NCBI GenBank assembly: GCA_027717985.1
Contig: JALLOO010000004.1
Coordinates: 1 to 62,586 of the forward strand
Direction: 5' to 3'
Origin: Patescibacteria group bacterium AH-259-L05
Lineage (GTDB): Bacteria; Patescibacteriota; Patescibacteriia; UBA2591; UBA6264
Length of the DNA: 62,586 bases
Below are positions 49,376-57,459 of the stretch, piece by piece. The notes below the pieces were generated by a model. That model was not told where the DNA came from and did no database searches. It saw only the letters and a program-made list of their open reading frames with translations. Numbering within the stretch: position 1 is the stretch's first letter; every line of letters starts with the position of its first letter. A program made the position numbers and the translations under genes.

Positions 49376-50635
49376 TTATTTTAATTCGTTCTCAATTTCC
49401 ATTAACCGGTTATATTTGGCAACGCGTTCTCCTCGATTGGGCGCCCCTGCTTTTATATAATCAGCGTCAACTGCAACAGCAAGATCGGCAATAAATGTAT
49501 CATTGGTCTCGCCTGAACGATGCGAAATAACTACTTGGTAGTTATTGTCTTGGGCCATATCAATACATTTCATGGTCTCGGTAAGCGTACCAATTTGATT
49601 TACCTTTACCAAAATTGCATTTGCCGCATGTGATGTAATGCCCTTTTCAAGCCTTTCAACATTGGTGGCTAACAGATCATCACCGACTACTAAAAACTTC
49701 TCATTCAATGTTGTTATTTTCTTTGTTAAGTTTGTCCACGCCTCCCAATCATCTTCTGCAAACGGATCTTCAATCAATGCTAAAGGATAACGCTTAAACC
49801 AGTGATAATACAGTTTTGCCATATCAGCACTGGAACTTCTTTTCCTTCCAAACATATAATACTTTTTTGTTTCATCATAAAACACTGATGCAGCTATGTC
49901 TAAACCAAAAAATATTTCATCTCCTAAGCTATGTTTTGAAAACTCTGAAATACTAACCAATAAATCAAATACTTTTTTTGTATTTTTTAATTTTGGCGCA
50001 AATCCACCTTCATCGCCAACCGCAAAGGTCAACCCTCTTTTTTCCAATACCTCGCGCAATGCAGAAAAGACTTCTACGCCTGTTTGTACTTTTTGACCAA
50101 AACTATCGCCTTTCATAGGGATAATCATAAATTCTTGAATATCAAGACCTGAATCAGAATGCTTACCGCCATTGATCACATTAAACAAAGGCGTAGGCAA
50201 ACGATATGACGTAGAGGGAATATCATACGCCTGGCGAATGTACTTATATAAAGGTAGGCCTTGAGATCGCGCTGCTGCCCGTGCTAATGCTAATGATACT
50301 GCTAAAATCGCATTGGCGCCTAATCGCGACTTATTATTCGTGCCATCTAAAGCAATCATTATGTTATCAACATCTTGCGGATTTGCTTCTTTGCCAAGGA
50401 TGGCGGGCGCAATAATTTCAGTAATATTTTTTATGGCGCCTAACACGCCTTTACCATAGAACCGATTCGGGTCTTTATCACGCAACTCTAACGCTTCATA
50501 CTTGCCCGTTGAAGCGCCAGAGGGAACGGCGGCCTTCGCGCTTATCCCGTTATCTAACATTACGTTTGCCTCCACGGTTGGATTACCACGCGAGTCTAAA
50601 ATTTCTCGTGCAAAAACTTGTTTTATTTTCGCCAT
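49376..50635 (-). CDS. eno: Enolase
   Basis: A 419-residue enolase, 2-PG to PEP. DSRGNPTVEANV, AVPSGASTGKYEALELRD, GDEGGFAPKLKNT, IEDPFAEDDWEAW, GDDLLATNVERL, KVNQIGTLTETM and SHRSGETNDTFIADLAVAV carry the metal and catalytic Lys/Glu residues. First gene of the glycolytic operon; its upstream region is a repeat array. Confidence 0.97.
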   Translation of the reverse strand: MAKIKQVFAREILDSRGNPTVEANVMLDNGISAKAAVPSGASTGKYEALELRDKDPNRFYGKGVLGAIKNITEIIAPAILGKEANPQDVDNIMIALDGTNNKSRLGANAILAVSLALARAAARSQGLPLYKYIRQAYDIPSTSYRLPTPLFNVINGGKHSDSGLDIQEFMIIPMKGDSFGQKVQTGVEVFSALREVLEKRGLTFAVGDEGGFAPKLKNTKKVFDLLVSISEFSKHSLGDEIFFGLDIAASVFYDETKKYYMFGRKRSSSADMAKLYYHWFKRYPLALIEDPFAEDDWEAWTNLTKKITTLNEKFLVVGDDLLATNVERLEKGITSHAANAILVKVNQIGTLTETMKCIDMAQDNNYQVVISHRSGETNDTFIADLAVAVDADYIKAGAPNRGERVAKYNRLMEIENELK

Positions 50636-50845
50636 ATGTTTTAAAATTAAATTGATTAGTCAAAATTTCCGTTCCCCTTTGTCATTCCGCGCTTTCTTTC
50701 TTTGTCATTCCTACAACTTTCTTTTTTTGTCATTCCGCGATTCACGCGGAAAGACAAGAGGGCCCGGAAAGACAAGAGGGTGCGGAATGACAGGAGAATG
50801 ATAGGATACAAATCTGTATACTATCATTGTATAAAATTTTATCTT
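50636..50845. repeat. GTCATTCC-type repeat region upstream of eno
   Basis: No gene. Bases 50680-50803 contain several GTCATTCC and GGAA(T/A)GACA elements in both orientations, including GTCATTCCGCG ATTCA CGCGGAAAGAC, related to 41353-41485. The eno promoter is not obvious; TTGACT is at 50656-50661 on the minus strand. Confidence 0.8.
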
Positions 50846-51541
50846 TTATGCCAAGTTGCTTAAATACAGACGAAACAAAAACAAAACATCCTTTTTAAGA
50901 TGCTTTTTTGCCCATATCTTCTGCTTTGCATCAAGCAATTCGCCCATACCAGCTAAAATATCGCGATCATCAAACTTCTTTAATACATCAATACACTCCT
51001 TTAAAAAGGATTTGAATGGCTTATTGACGCGGCCTTGCACCAGCTCTTTATTAATTGGCCAATTCTTTTCAAGAAAAAACCAGATATCATAAATATCACG
51101 ATTGCTTCTGCCAAGTCTTTCATACATAGCAACCAACTTATTTGCGGACATATATTCTTTTTTCATCACCAGAATTGAGACTCCAAGGTGTGTTTTTAAT
51201 TCATATTGAGAGCCAAATGGTCTGCGATTAATTTCAATTTTAATATTTTGAGCCTTTTCTTCATACGAAAGCAGAAAAAATAGATTAAATCTTTTTTTTC
51301 TAGCATCTTTGATTTGCCCATACTTCTTAACAATTTGCTTCACTCTTAGAAAAACATATTCTTCTTTTGTTTCATCCAGTAAATCAAAGTCAAGATCAAT
51401 AGAAAAACGAGGCAAACCGTAAAATATATAAGCTGCTGTTCCACCCTTGAATCCTAAAAATGGCGATATAGTGGTATCATAATAAATATCTTTAAGGATT
51501 TTAAATAATATATTTTTATGTTTTGGTATGTTTAGCGCCAT
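50846..51541 (-). CDS. AbiEii-type nucleotidyltransferase toxin (module 2)
   Basis: A 231-residue DUF1814-family protein: SPFLGFKGGTAAYIFYGLPR, RFSIDLDFDLLDE with GG and DxD metal-binding pattern, and SANKLVAMYERLGRSNRDIYDIWFFL. It is the toxin-type partner of the gene 4 bp upstream. Only weakly alike to module 1, so the two modules were probably acquired separately. Confidence 0.84.
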   Translation of the reverse strand: MALNIPKHKNILFKILKDIYYDTTISPFLGFKGGTAAYIFYGLPRFSIDLDFDLLDETKEEYVFLRVKQIVKKYGQIKDARKKRFNLFFLLSYEEKAQNIKIEINRRPFGSQYELKTHLGVSILVMKKEYMSANKLVAMYERLGRSNRDIYDIWFFLEKNWPINKELVQGRVNKPFKSFLKECIDVLKKFDDRDILAGMGELLDAKQKIWAKKHLKKDVLFLFRLYLSNLA

Positions 51542-51545
51542 AAAA

Positions 51546-52130
51546 TTATTGATTAGATGTGAAATCTTGATAAATTTCTTTTACATCTTTAGCCATTCTT
51601 TTATTGTTGTATATGGGCAATATCTCAAAAACCTTATCCCAATTAAGAGGAGCTGCGTTATCAAAATAATACTGTTTATATAAATATAATGTATCTAAAA
51701 ACGCTCTTTCCTTAGAAGCCATTAAATACTCTCCTTCATTCTCTAATCCTGATTTATCTGTTAAAACAATGTCCTTTATTTTCCTAAAAGAATAAACCTG
51801 TCCATCGCAAGTTATTTCTCTGGTTAAATAAGAAGCAACGAAAATCTGACTGTAGTATTGGAACGTTATGCCTGCCTGCCCCAAAACAGTTTCAAAACTA
51901 ATATATGACGGGGTAAATATTCTTGTCGCTAATTCAAATCTATCATAATTTTTGTCCTTAGCGTAAAGACCTTTGCGAATACGATATAAATCTTTGTTTT
52001 TAGTATAATAATTAACCCTGACCATAGCAGTTTTTATGCCGGCATCTCTCCATAACAAAACAATATCTTTAAAAGAAAAGACTGTTTTTTTTGAGCGTAA
52101 AATTGTTGAAAGATAATCACCTTTCTTCAT
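51546..52130 (-). CDS. AbiEi-type antitoxin/regulator (module 2)
   Basis: A 194-residue protein: winged-helix-like start (TVFSFKDIVLLWRDAGIKTA, YRIRKGLYAKDKNYDRFELA) and C-terminal ASKERAFLDTLYLYKQYYF. Matches the AbiEi/type IV antitoxin pattern. SD AAGAAAGGTG precedes the ATG region. Upstream sequence has repeated AAACTAA and a GGGTTGTCAACCC palindrome that could be its operator. Confidence 0.8.
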   Translation of the reverse strand: MKKGDYLSTILRSKKTVFSFKDIVLLWRDAGIKTAMVRVNYYTKNKDLYRIRKGLYAKDKNYDRFELATRIFTPSYISFETVLGQAGITFQYYSQIFVASYLTREITCDGQVYSFRKIKDIVLTDKSGLENEGEYLMASKERAFLDTLYLYKQYYFDNAAPLNWDKVFEILPIYNNKRMAKDVKEIYQDFTSNQ

Positions 52131-52141
52131 ATTTAGGACTG

Positions 52142-52243
52142 AACATTAGTTTAAACCTTATGTTTAGTTTACAAAACAAAAAATGGGTTGTCAACCCCTA
52201 TCTGTGGATAACTCCATACTGTTGACATCGGGTGTCAACCACG
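52142..52243 (-). promoter_or_regulatory. AbiE module 2 promoter, palindromes and TTATCCACA box
   Basis: Minus strand TTGACA (plus 52189-52194), 17 bp, TAAACT (plus 52166-52171). The -35 is inside the perfect palindrome GGGTTGTCAACCC (52185-52197). TTATCCACA is at plus 52203-52211, and GTTGACA ... TGTCAAC arms lie at 52221-52239. The 13-mer CTGTGGATAACTC is shared with AbiE module 1. Confidence 0.66.
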
Positions 52244-52250
52244 TTTATTA

Positions 52251-53723
52251 CTAATCTGTTTTCTTTACTAATGCATCGGTTAAAAGTTTGCTTTGATATT
52301 GATAGGCATGGCTTGCGGGCAGACGAACTTTTTTCATCAATACTACTTCCTGGGTAATTAACCGCAGCAGATGAAGGGTAAATAAATCTTTTTTCTTATA
52401 TAGTTTTTTATATAACGGGTGGTCAGCATTAATATAGACCATATTGCCAACGGATTCAACCTCTGGTCCATCTTCACCTAAATGCGCAATACCGCAGCTA
52501 ACCCCAAACTTTTTAATACGAATTCGTTTTACCACAGAAGGTCGGGGCATAACTTTTTTTTCCTCCTTCGCTCCTGACGGAGCTTCGGAGGATGCGTCTT
52601 TCTCTTCCTCTATTTTTTCTTGTTTTTTTTCTGGAGGGACTGCACTGCCAACTAAAGTACTGCCGGTTTGTTTTTTAAGTCTGGTAATGGCTCTGCCCGA
52701 AGGAAAAAGATCTGGATTTGCTACCAAGGCCTGACGAACCTTATCTAATGCCTCGCGCAATTGCCGGGACATCTTGGCTAAATTCTTAGCATCCTGTTCT
52801 TTCTTTATCTCTTTTAAAATTGTTCCCAATTGCGCGCGCATTACAGAATAAAACAGCTTATACTTGGGATCGTCATGGATAAAATCATTGCGTGAAGTTG
52901 TAATGGGCAAAAAATCTGCATTCACATTGCCCGTAATACGCCGGACAAGGGTTCGATATTTCTCATCTAACCCAAATAGCTCTTGTTTTATAAACACCTG
53001 TTTTACCCGACACCCAATGCCTGGCCGAGAAACTAACCCCGGCCGCGCAGCTACAATAATCTCGCCCTCAATTCCCCCATACATTGTCTTTATATTCACC
53101 CCAATACTTCGTCCAGGAATGTATTTAGTGACAATGCGCTTACCGTTCAAAAAGACTCCAAACCTTTTCGCATGCAATGGCGTGGCAATTTTTAAATATT
53201 TTTCAACTTCAGCAGGGCTAAATTTCTTTTTTAGTTTTTTCAGTATTACTTTGGTGCCACGGCGCTCAAGTGACGCGGCTCGGACACGAATAATAGGCAG
53301 CTCCCAACTCGCATCTCTTTTCCATAATTCTCTATCAAAAATAACTCTATACAACCACACGCCTTTGTGGCTCTCGACTATAAATTGATCAGCCGCTGCC
53401 AATGCGGCAAATTTGCCAATTCCAAACTGACCAATTCGTTTTCTGCCAAATCGAGGCGAAACACTGCGAATCTTTTTTTCTTCTGATCCAACCGTAAAAA
53501 ATTGCCCTAACTGCCTTGCATCCATACCCGTACCATTATCCTCAACTGTAATTTTATTTGGTGTGACGGTTACATATACGTGTGTCGCATCAGCATCGTA
53601 CGCGTTATTCACTAATTCTCTAATCAGCTCAATACTTTCCACATACATTCTCTCACCCAAGGTTAACAAATGCGACTTATCAACCGTCACCGTAATAGTT
53701 TTAGGTTGTTTCGTACGTGTCAT
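52251..53723 (-). CDS. GHKL ATPase, Hsp90/MutL-like
   Basis: A 490-residue protein. N-terminal ATPase: ELVNNAYDADATHVYVTV (N-box), DNGTGMDARQLGQFF (G1), SPRFGRKRIGQFGIGKFAAL (G2/lid). The transducer-like middle has GTKVILKKL and FLNGKRIVTKYIPGRSIG. A Lys/Glu-rich linker (about 355-390) precedes the C-terminal domain. Resembles stand-alone Hsp90-like ATPases found in defence or repair loci, but no partner nuclease is obvious. Overlaps the small Cys protein gene by 23 nt. Confidence 0.82.
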   Translation of the reverse strand: MTRTKQPKTITVTVDKSHLLTLGERMYVESIELIRELVNNAYDADATHVYVTVTPNKITVEDNGTGMDARQLGQFFTVGSEEKKIRSVSPRFGRKRIGQFGIGKFAALAAADQFIVESHKGVWLYRVIFDRELWKRDASWELPIIRVRAASLERRGTKVILKKLKKKFSPAEVEKYLKIATPLHAKRFGVFLNGKRIVTKYIPGRSIGVNIKTMYGGIEGEIIVAARPGLVSRPGIGCRVKQVFIKQELFGLDEKYRTLVRRITGNVNADFLPITTSRNDFIHDDPKYKLFYSVMRAQLGTILKEIKKEQDAKNLAKMSRQLREALDKVRQALVANPDLFPSGRAITRLKKQTGSTLVGSAVPPEKKQEKIEEEKDASSEAPSGAKEEKKVMPRPSVVKRIRIKKFGVSCGIAHLGEDGPEVESVGNMVYINADHPLYKKLYKKKDLFTLHLLRLITQEVVLMKKVRLPASHAYQYQSKLLTDALVKKTD

Positions 53724-53898
53724 AATTTATGCTGTCATATACTTTTTTTAAAATAGACAGCCGTAATCGGCTGCTCTTTTCTTTTTCAAATTCTTTTAAA
53801 ATAATTGATTCTTTATTTTTCCATCGATTATCCCAACCCCTTTTATGCGGCTTACATAAAGCACAACTATACCTTTTATTTTTTAACCTCTTTCTCAT
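53701..53898 (-). CDS. Small Cys-His protein, 65 aa
   Basis: Basic protein with YSCALCKPHKRGWDNRWKNKE, a CxxC-x-x-H cluster that could bind zinc. A perfect TATAAT (plus 53905-53910) ends 6 nt before the ATG with TTGCAA 16 bp upstream, so the mRNA should be leaderless. Overlaps and precedes the GHKL ATPase gene. I recall similar short proteins in reduced genomes but cannot name a family. Confidence 0.62.
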   Translation of the reverse strand: MRKRLKNKRYSCALCKPHKRGWDNRWKNKESIILKEFEKEKSSRLRLSILKKVYDSINYDTYETT

Positions 53899-53904
53899 AA
53901 TGGC

Positions 53905-53932
53905 ATTATACTATATTTTATAAAAATTGCAA
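53905..53932 (-). promoter_or_regulatory. Promoter of Cys-His/GHKL unit
   Basis: Minus strand TTGCAA (plus 53927-53932), 16 bp, TATAAT (plus 53905-53910). Leaderless arrangement. Confidence 0.65.
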
Positions 53933-53936
53933 TGCT

Positions 53937-54160
53937 ATTTGTATTACATTTGTATACGATTGTATAAAATTTGTATACAAACTTTTATTTTATCAAATGG
54001 ATAACTTATTAAATATGTCCTATAATTTAGCTATAACTAAATTATAATACATATTAGACCTTAAAAGCAATTCTTCCCCCATAAATAAAAAGATATATGT
54101 CTCTTACTATCCGCCTCTTATTATGGTACTATATTTATACCCCTCTCTCATTACCATAAT
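53937..54160. repeat. AT-rich region with 11-bp iteron-like repeats and inverted repeats
   Basis: Over 300 nt without a gene (53899-54213). Four contiguous units of 10-11 bp (ATTTGTATTAC, ATTTGTATACG, ATTGTATAAA, ATTTGTATACA) span 53937-53979. Then a perfect TATAATTTAG/CTAAATTATA inverted repeat (54021-54046) and ATTATGGTA/TACCATAAT arms (54120-54160). Could be operator arrays for the flanking genes. Confidence 0.75.
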
Positions 54161-54213
54161 ATAAAATATATGATCTCTCTTAAATTAAAAGTAACAAAAA
54201 ATAATAAACTATT

Positions 54214-54774
54214 ATGATCTCTTCATCTTCAAAAAGGACATATCTCATTATTGATTTGGAGGCAACGTGTTGGGAAAATCCTCAAAATAGAAAAAATATG
54301 GAAATAATTGAAATAGGAGCTGTTCTTGTTAATAATAATTACCAAATCATTGAAGAATATCAAACGTTTATAAAACCACTAAAAAATCCTGTCCTGTCTA
54401 AATTCTGTAAAGACTTAACTAATATTTGTCAAAAAGATATTGACAATGCCAGAATGTTTCCCATTGCTTTTAAAAAATTTATCCAATGGGCGGAAAAAAC
54501 AGCAAAGCAAAATATCGTCAATATCATTTTCTGTTCTTGGGGATATTATGACAAAAAACAAATACTACAAGATTGCGAACTGCACAATATTGAATATCCA
54601 TTTTCAACCCACTATAGTTTAAAACACAAATTCGCTGAAATAAAAAAAAGAAAACCGGTAGGAATGAAAAAAGCGCTCCGGCTATGCAACATTGATTTAA
54701 CAGGCGCTCACCATAGAGGCATTGACGATGCTAAAAATATCACAAAAATATTTATTAAAGAAAAAATTTTATAG
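54214..54774 (+). CDS. DEDDh 3'-5' exonuclease (ERI-1/RNase T-like)
   Basis: A 186-residue exonuclease. LIIDLEATCWE gives the first DxE, CSWGYYDKKQIL the second Asp, and HHRGIDDAKNITKIF the H...D pair. The pattern is of the ERI-1/KapD branch acting on RNA or DNA ends. No Shine-Dalgarno; a TAATAA lies about 6 nt before the ATG, so it may be leaderless. Confidence 0.85.
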   Translation: MISSSSKRTYLIIDLEATCWENPQNRKNMEIIEIGAVLVNNNYQIIEEYQTFIKPLKNPVLSKFCKDLTNICQKDIDNARMFPIAFKKFIQWAEKTAKQNIVNIIFCSWGYYDKKQILQDCELHNIEYPFSTHYSLKHKFAEIKKRKPVGMKKALRLCNIDLTGAHHRGIDDAKNITKIFIKEKIL

Positions 54775-54805
54775 AGCCCTTAATTATTTTATCTTTCCGC
54801 GCCAA

Positions 54806-56005
54806 CTATTGTATCAAGGGCTTAATGCCGGGCAAGGATTTGCCAGATAAAAACGCCAACATGGCACCACCGCCGGTAGAAATGAAGACTCTACCTTCAT
54901 TTCTAACTCTAGACTGTAAACTATAAACTTTAAACTTACGTAGAGCTGATATTGTTTCTCCACCGCCAATAATAATTTTGGCTGTTTTATTTTTCAAAAT
55001 TTCCTGTGCTATTGCTTTTGTGCCTTTTCCAAATTTTTTATTTTCAAAATAGCCCATAGGCCCATTCCATACTATCATTTTTGCTTTGCTAATATATGGT
55101 GAAAATAACTTAATAGTTTCGGATCCGATATCCAATATTTCGGATTGTGTCGGGGATCGGGGCTCCGATTTTGTTTTGAAGTCAACAGGCAGTACAATTT
55201 TTTTATTTTGTAATAATTTTTTAGCTGTTTTAATCATTTTTGGTTCATAAACTGATTTCCCTATATTCACTCCTTGTGCTTTTAAAAAATTATTGGACAG
55301 GGCGCCGCCAACTAAAATATGGTCTGCAAATTTGCTTAAATTTTCTATAGCACCTATTTTAGTTGAAATCTTTACTCCGCCCATTATAACCACAAATGGA
55401 TGCTGTGGTTTTTGTAATACCTGTGACAGATTGTCAACTTCTTTTTCTAGTAAATATCCAGCATAGCTGGGTAAATACTTTGTAATCGCTGAAACTGACG
55501 CATGTTTGCGGTGTGAAACTGAAAACGCGTCATTAATATATATATCAGCCAAATCAGCTAACTGCTTTGCAAACTTTGGATCATTTTCTTCTTCTTGTGC
55601 ATAAAACCGTAGATTTTCTAGCAGCGCCACCTCGCCTGCTTTCATACTATCAACGGCCTGCTTAACTTTCTTACCAAGACAATCATTTATAAACCTCACT
55701 TTTATTTTTGGAAACCGAGTCTCCAAATTTCTATATATTAGCTTTAAGCTGTACTTTTCTACTCTTTCTCCTCTTGGTCTACCAAGATGACTGATTAAAA
55801 TCACTTTTGCGCCTCGTTCCACTAAATACTCAATCGTCGGCAGTGCAAACCGAATACGGCAATCGTCAACTACTTTTAAACAGGTCCGACCTCTTATTTT
55901 TAAAATACGAGGTCGGACATCCTCAAGCGGACAATTAAAATCAACCCGGACTAATACTCTTCTATTTCTGAAATCTTTAATTTGTCGCAATGTTTTCAAC
56001 TTCAT
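54806..56005 (-). CDS. pgk: Phosphoglycerate kinase with palindromic insertions
   Basis: A 399-residue PGK, making ATP from 1,3-BPG. RVDFNCPLED, SHLGRPRGERV, INDAFSVSHRKHASV, GGVKISTKIG, IVWNGPMGYFENKKFG, IIGGGETISAL and STGGGAMLAFLSG cover the active site and nucleotide site. After RVDFNCPLED there is an extra stretch of about 15 residues (VRPRILKIRGRTCLK) encoded by a 35-bp palindrome (55884-55918). A second palindrome-related segment encodes SEPRSPTQSE before LDIGSET in a loop that varies in the family. Confidence 0.95.
   Translation of the reverse strand: MKLKTLRQIKDFRNRRVLVRVDFNCPLEDVRPRILKIRGRTCLKVVDDCRIRFALPTIEYLVERGAKVILISHLGRPRGERVEKYSLKLIYRNLETRFPKIKVRFINDCLGKKVKQAVDSMKAGEVALLENLRFYAQEEENDPKFAKQLADLADIYINDAFSVSHRKHASVSAITKYLPSYAGYLLEKEVDNLSQVLQKPQHPFVVIMGGVKISTKIGAIENLSKFADHILVGGALSNNFLKAQGVNIGKSVYEPKMIKTAKKLLQNKKIVLPVDFKTKSEPRSPTQSEILDIGSETIKLFSPYISKAKMIVWNGPMGYFENKKFGKGTKAIAQEILKNKTAKIIIGGGETISALRKFKVYSLQSRVRNEGRVFISTGGGAMLAFLSGKSLPGIKPLIQ
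55884..55918. repeat. Palindromic element inside pgk
   Basis: Near-perfect 35-bp palindrome with arms GTCCGACCTC/GAGGTCGGAC and an AT-rich centre. Related core AGGTCTGACCT/AGGTCAGACCT inside the Wzy gene at 61319. Confidence 0.88.
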
Positions 56006-56046
56006 GTTTTACTGTTTTAATTCTATTTGGACTCCCGTCCAAAGGA

Positions 56047-56113
56047 AATCGGGATGACAAGTGGTGAGGTGCGGGGTGACCAGGAGAGTAAAGAAGTCGG
56101 GATGACAAAGGGA
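56047..56113. repeat. Degenerate GGGATGACAA repeats
   Basis: CGGGATGACAA, CGGGGTGACCA and CGGGATGACAA within about 65 bp upstream of pgk; same family as the arrays at 41353 and 50680. Confidence 0.75.
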
Positions 56114-56117
56114 GAAT

Positions 56118-56225
56118 CTATGGGCAGTTGCCTGATTTTTTAAATCCAGCTGCGATCGCTTCTTGTTCCGTACAAAAATATTGCTCTCCTTTTTGTATCA
56201 ATTTTTTAATTTTATTTTCGCTCAT
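56118..56225 (-). CDS. Chimeric micro-ORF (AlbA_2 start joined to SNase end), 35 aa
   Basis: The ORF starts MSENKIKKLIQKGEQ, matching the AlbA_2 protein start MSKNKIKKLIEKGES, and ends YFCTEQEAIAAGFKKSGNCP, identical to the last residues of the thermonuclease protein. The join falls at a shared AAAGGAGAGC sequence. Sequence similarity continues upstream into the AlbA_2 promoter region (56226-56305 versus 59112-59190). It is therefore a recombination product, not a random ORF. Whether it is translated is unknown; it may be junk. Confidence 0.7.
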   Translation of the reverse strand: MSENKIKKLIQKGEQYFCTEQEAIAAGFKKSGNCP

Positions 56226-56341
56226 TTTATTACTGTCAGAGATTAGTCCTTTAACTGCTTATTACTCCATTAGTATATCGAAAATAAACAAAAAAGACAG
56301 GTTAGGGCCTGATCTCCTCACGTCTTCCTTGTTATTCCTCT

Positions 56342-56656
56342 TTAGGACATGCGCCTCCGGCACATAAAAAACTCTTTTTGTATTCTTGCTTTTGTTGTAC
56401 TGACACGATTGATAAACATTTGTAAAAAGGGTTTTATATTTTTGAGCTGAACCTTAACTCCTTTTTTCTTAAATTTGTTTAATCCATTTAAAAATTCATC
56501 AATAAAGCTCCGCGAAAAAAAATCTACACCAGAAAAATCAATAACAATATGCCTTGCGCCGTCTTGTTTAATTTTTCTGTTAATGCGCTGAAACAATTTT
56601 TGCGCATCAGATCGAAAGATGAGTTGTTTTTTTGTAAAATGAATTGAACTTGTCAT
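56342..56656 (-). CDS. STAS-like DUF4325 protein
   Basis: A 104-residue protein. ARHIVIDFSGVDFFSRSFIDEFLNGL is the DUF4325 STAS-like core. It directly follows the GHKL ATPase gene (1-bp gap), the usual pairing for this family, similar in layout to anti-sigma kinase/anti-anti-sigma pairs. No serine phosphorylation site can be assigned with certainty. The C-terminal end (ARIQKEFFMCRRRMS) may be changed by the neighbouring repeats. Confidence 0.8.
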   Translation of the reverse strand: MTSSIHFTKKQLIFRSDAQKLFQRINRKIKQDGARHIVIDFSGVDFFSRSFIDEFLNGLNKFKKKGVKVQLKNIKPFLQMFINRVSTTKARIQKEFFMCRRRMS

Positions 56657-56657
56657 A

Positions 56658-57221
56658 TTATGTAATGATTTTATAAAAATTAATATTTTTCACAGGTACT
56701 TCAACGTCAACTTTTACTCCTGTTATCCTTTTATTCAGATTTTGAAACGTAATCTTATTTTTTTGTATCATCGCCCTTGCTAAACCTGTCTTCATAATCA
56801 TCTTCCCTTCTAATTCTTGTGCTAATTTTCTTATAGAATGCAGGCCAAAACCTCTTCCTTCAAAATCCTTAGTAGAAAGTCCACTTAATGCAAATTCTAT
56901 AGCAGAAAAATCATCTTTGGCATAAATTTGCTTTAAAAGATATGATTTCCTCAGCCCTATGCCATTGTCAGCAATATTGATTAAGCATAATTGTTTGCTG
57001 ATTTTTAAAAATACCGTTGCTTTTTTTGCCTGTGAATGCTCATTAATATTTGCAAAAAGTTCTGAGATTACATAAAGAACAAAGGTTAAAAACCCTTTGG
57101 GCAGATTCATTTGTTTTATTTGATCAGATATTATATTCAGCTCATGCTCTAATTTTGCAACCGGTATTATGTTTTTCTGTTTATAAAAGGTCATATTTTT
57201 TATTGCTTTAATTTTTGACAT
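56658..57221 (-). CDS. GHKL ATPase, anti-sigma-factor-kinase-like
   Basis: The start is set at ATG 57221 (187 aa) since the longer ORF begins within the leader; AAAAAGGCGAG precedes it. SELFANINEHSQAKKA (N-box), ADNGIGLRK (G1) and GRGFGLHSIRKLAQE (G2) define the fold. Together with DUF4325 it makes a two-gene switch module. The signalling target is unknown. Confidence 0.8.
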   Translation of the reverse strand: MSKIKAIKNMTFYKQKNIIPVAKLEHELNIISDQIKQMNLPKGFLTFVLYVISELFANINEHSQAKKATVFLKISKQLCLINIADNGIGLRKSYLLKQIYAKDDFSAIEFALSGLSTKDFEGRGFGLHSIRKLAQELEGKMIMKTGLARAMIQKNKITFQNLNKRITGVKVDVEVPVKNINFYKIIT

Positions 57222-57271
57222 AAAATCTCGCCTTTTTAGATATAGACAACCCAATATTACATTGCACTATC

Positions 57272-57300
57272 ATTATAATATATTCTATAAAACATTGCAA
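57272..57300 (-). promoter_or_regulatory. Promoter of GHKL-DUF4325 operon
   Basis: Minus strand TTGCAA (plus 57295-57300) within palindrome CATTGCAATG, 17 bp, TATAAT (plus 57272-57277). Same -35 type as the 53898 promoter. Confidence 0.66.
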
Positions 57301-57459
57301 TGGCGTTGTAATATATTGTTCTTTTGAACCTAATCTGTTTTAAATTCGATATCAAGGCCGCATTTAATTTTTAGAAACAATACGTAGGTTAAGCCTGTAT
57401 ATAAATATGTTTCCGGGAGACGTATTTAAAAAATCGGAGATCGGGACTCCGATTTTGAC

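Noticed and set aside
56128-56367. 79-aa plus-strand ORF
   Set aside because: It is antisense to the chimeric micro-ORF and the DUF4325 gene end, without a ribosome site.
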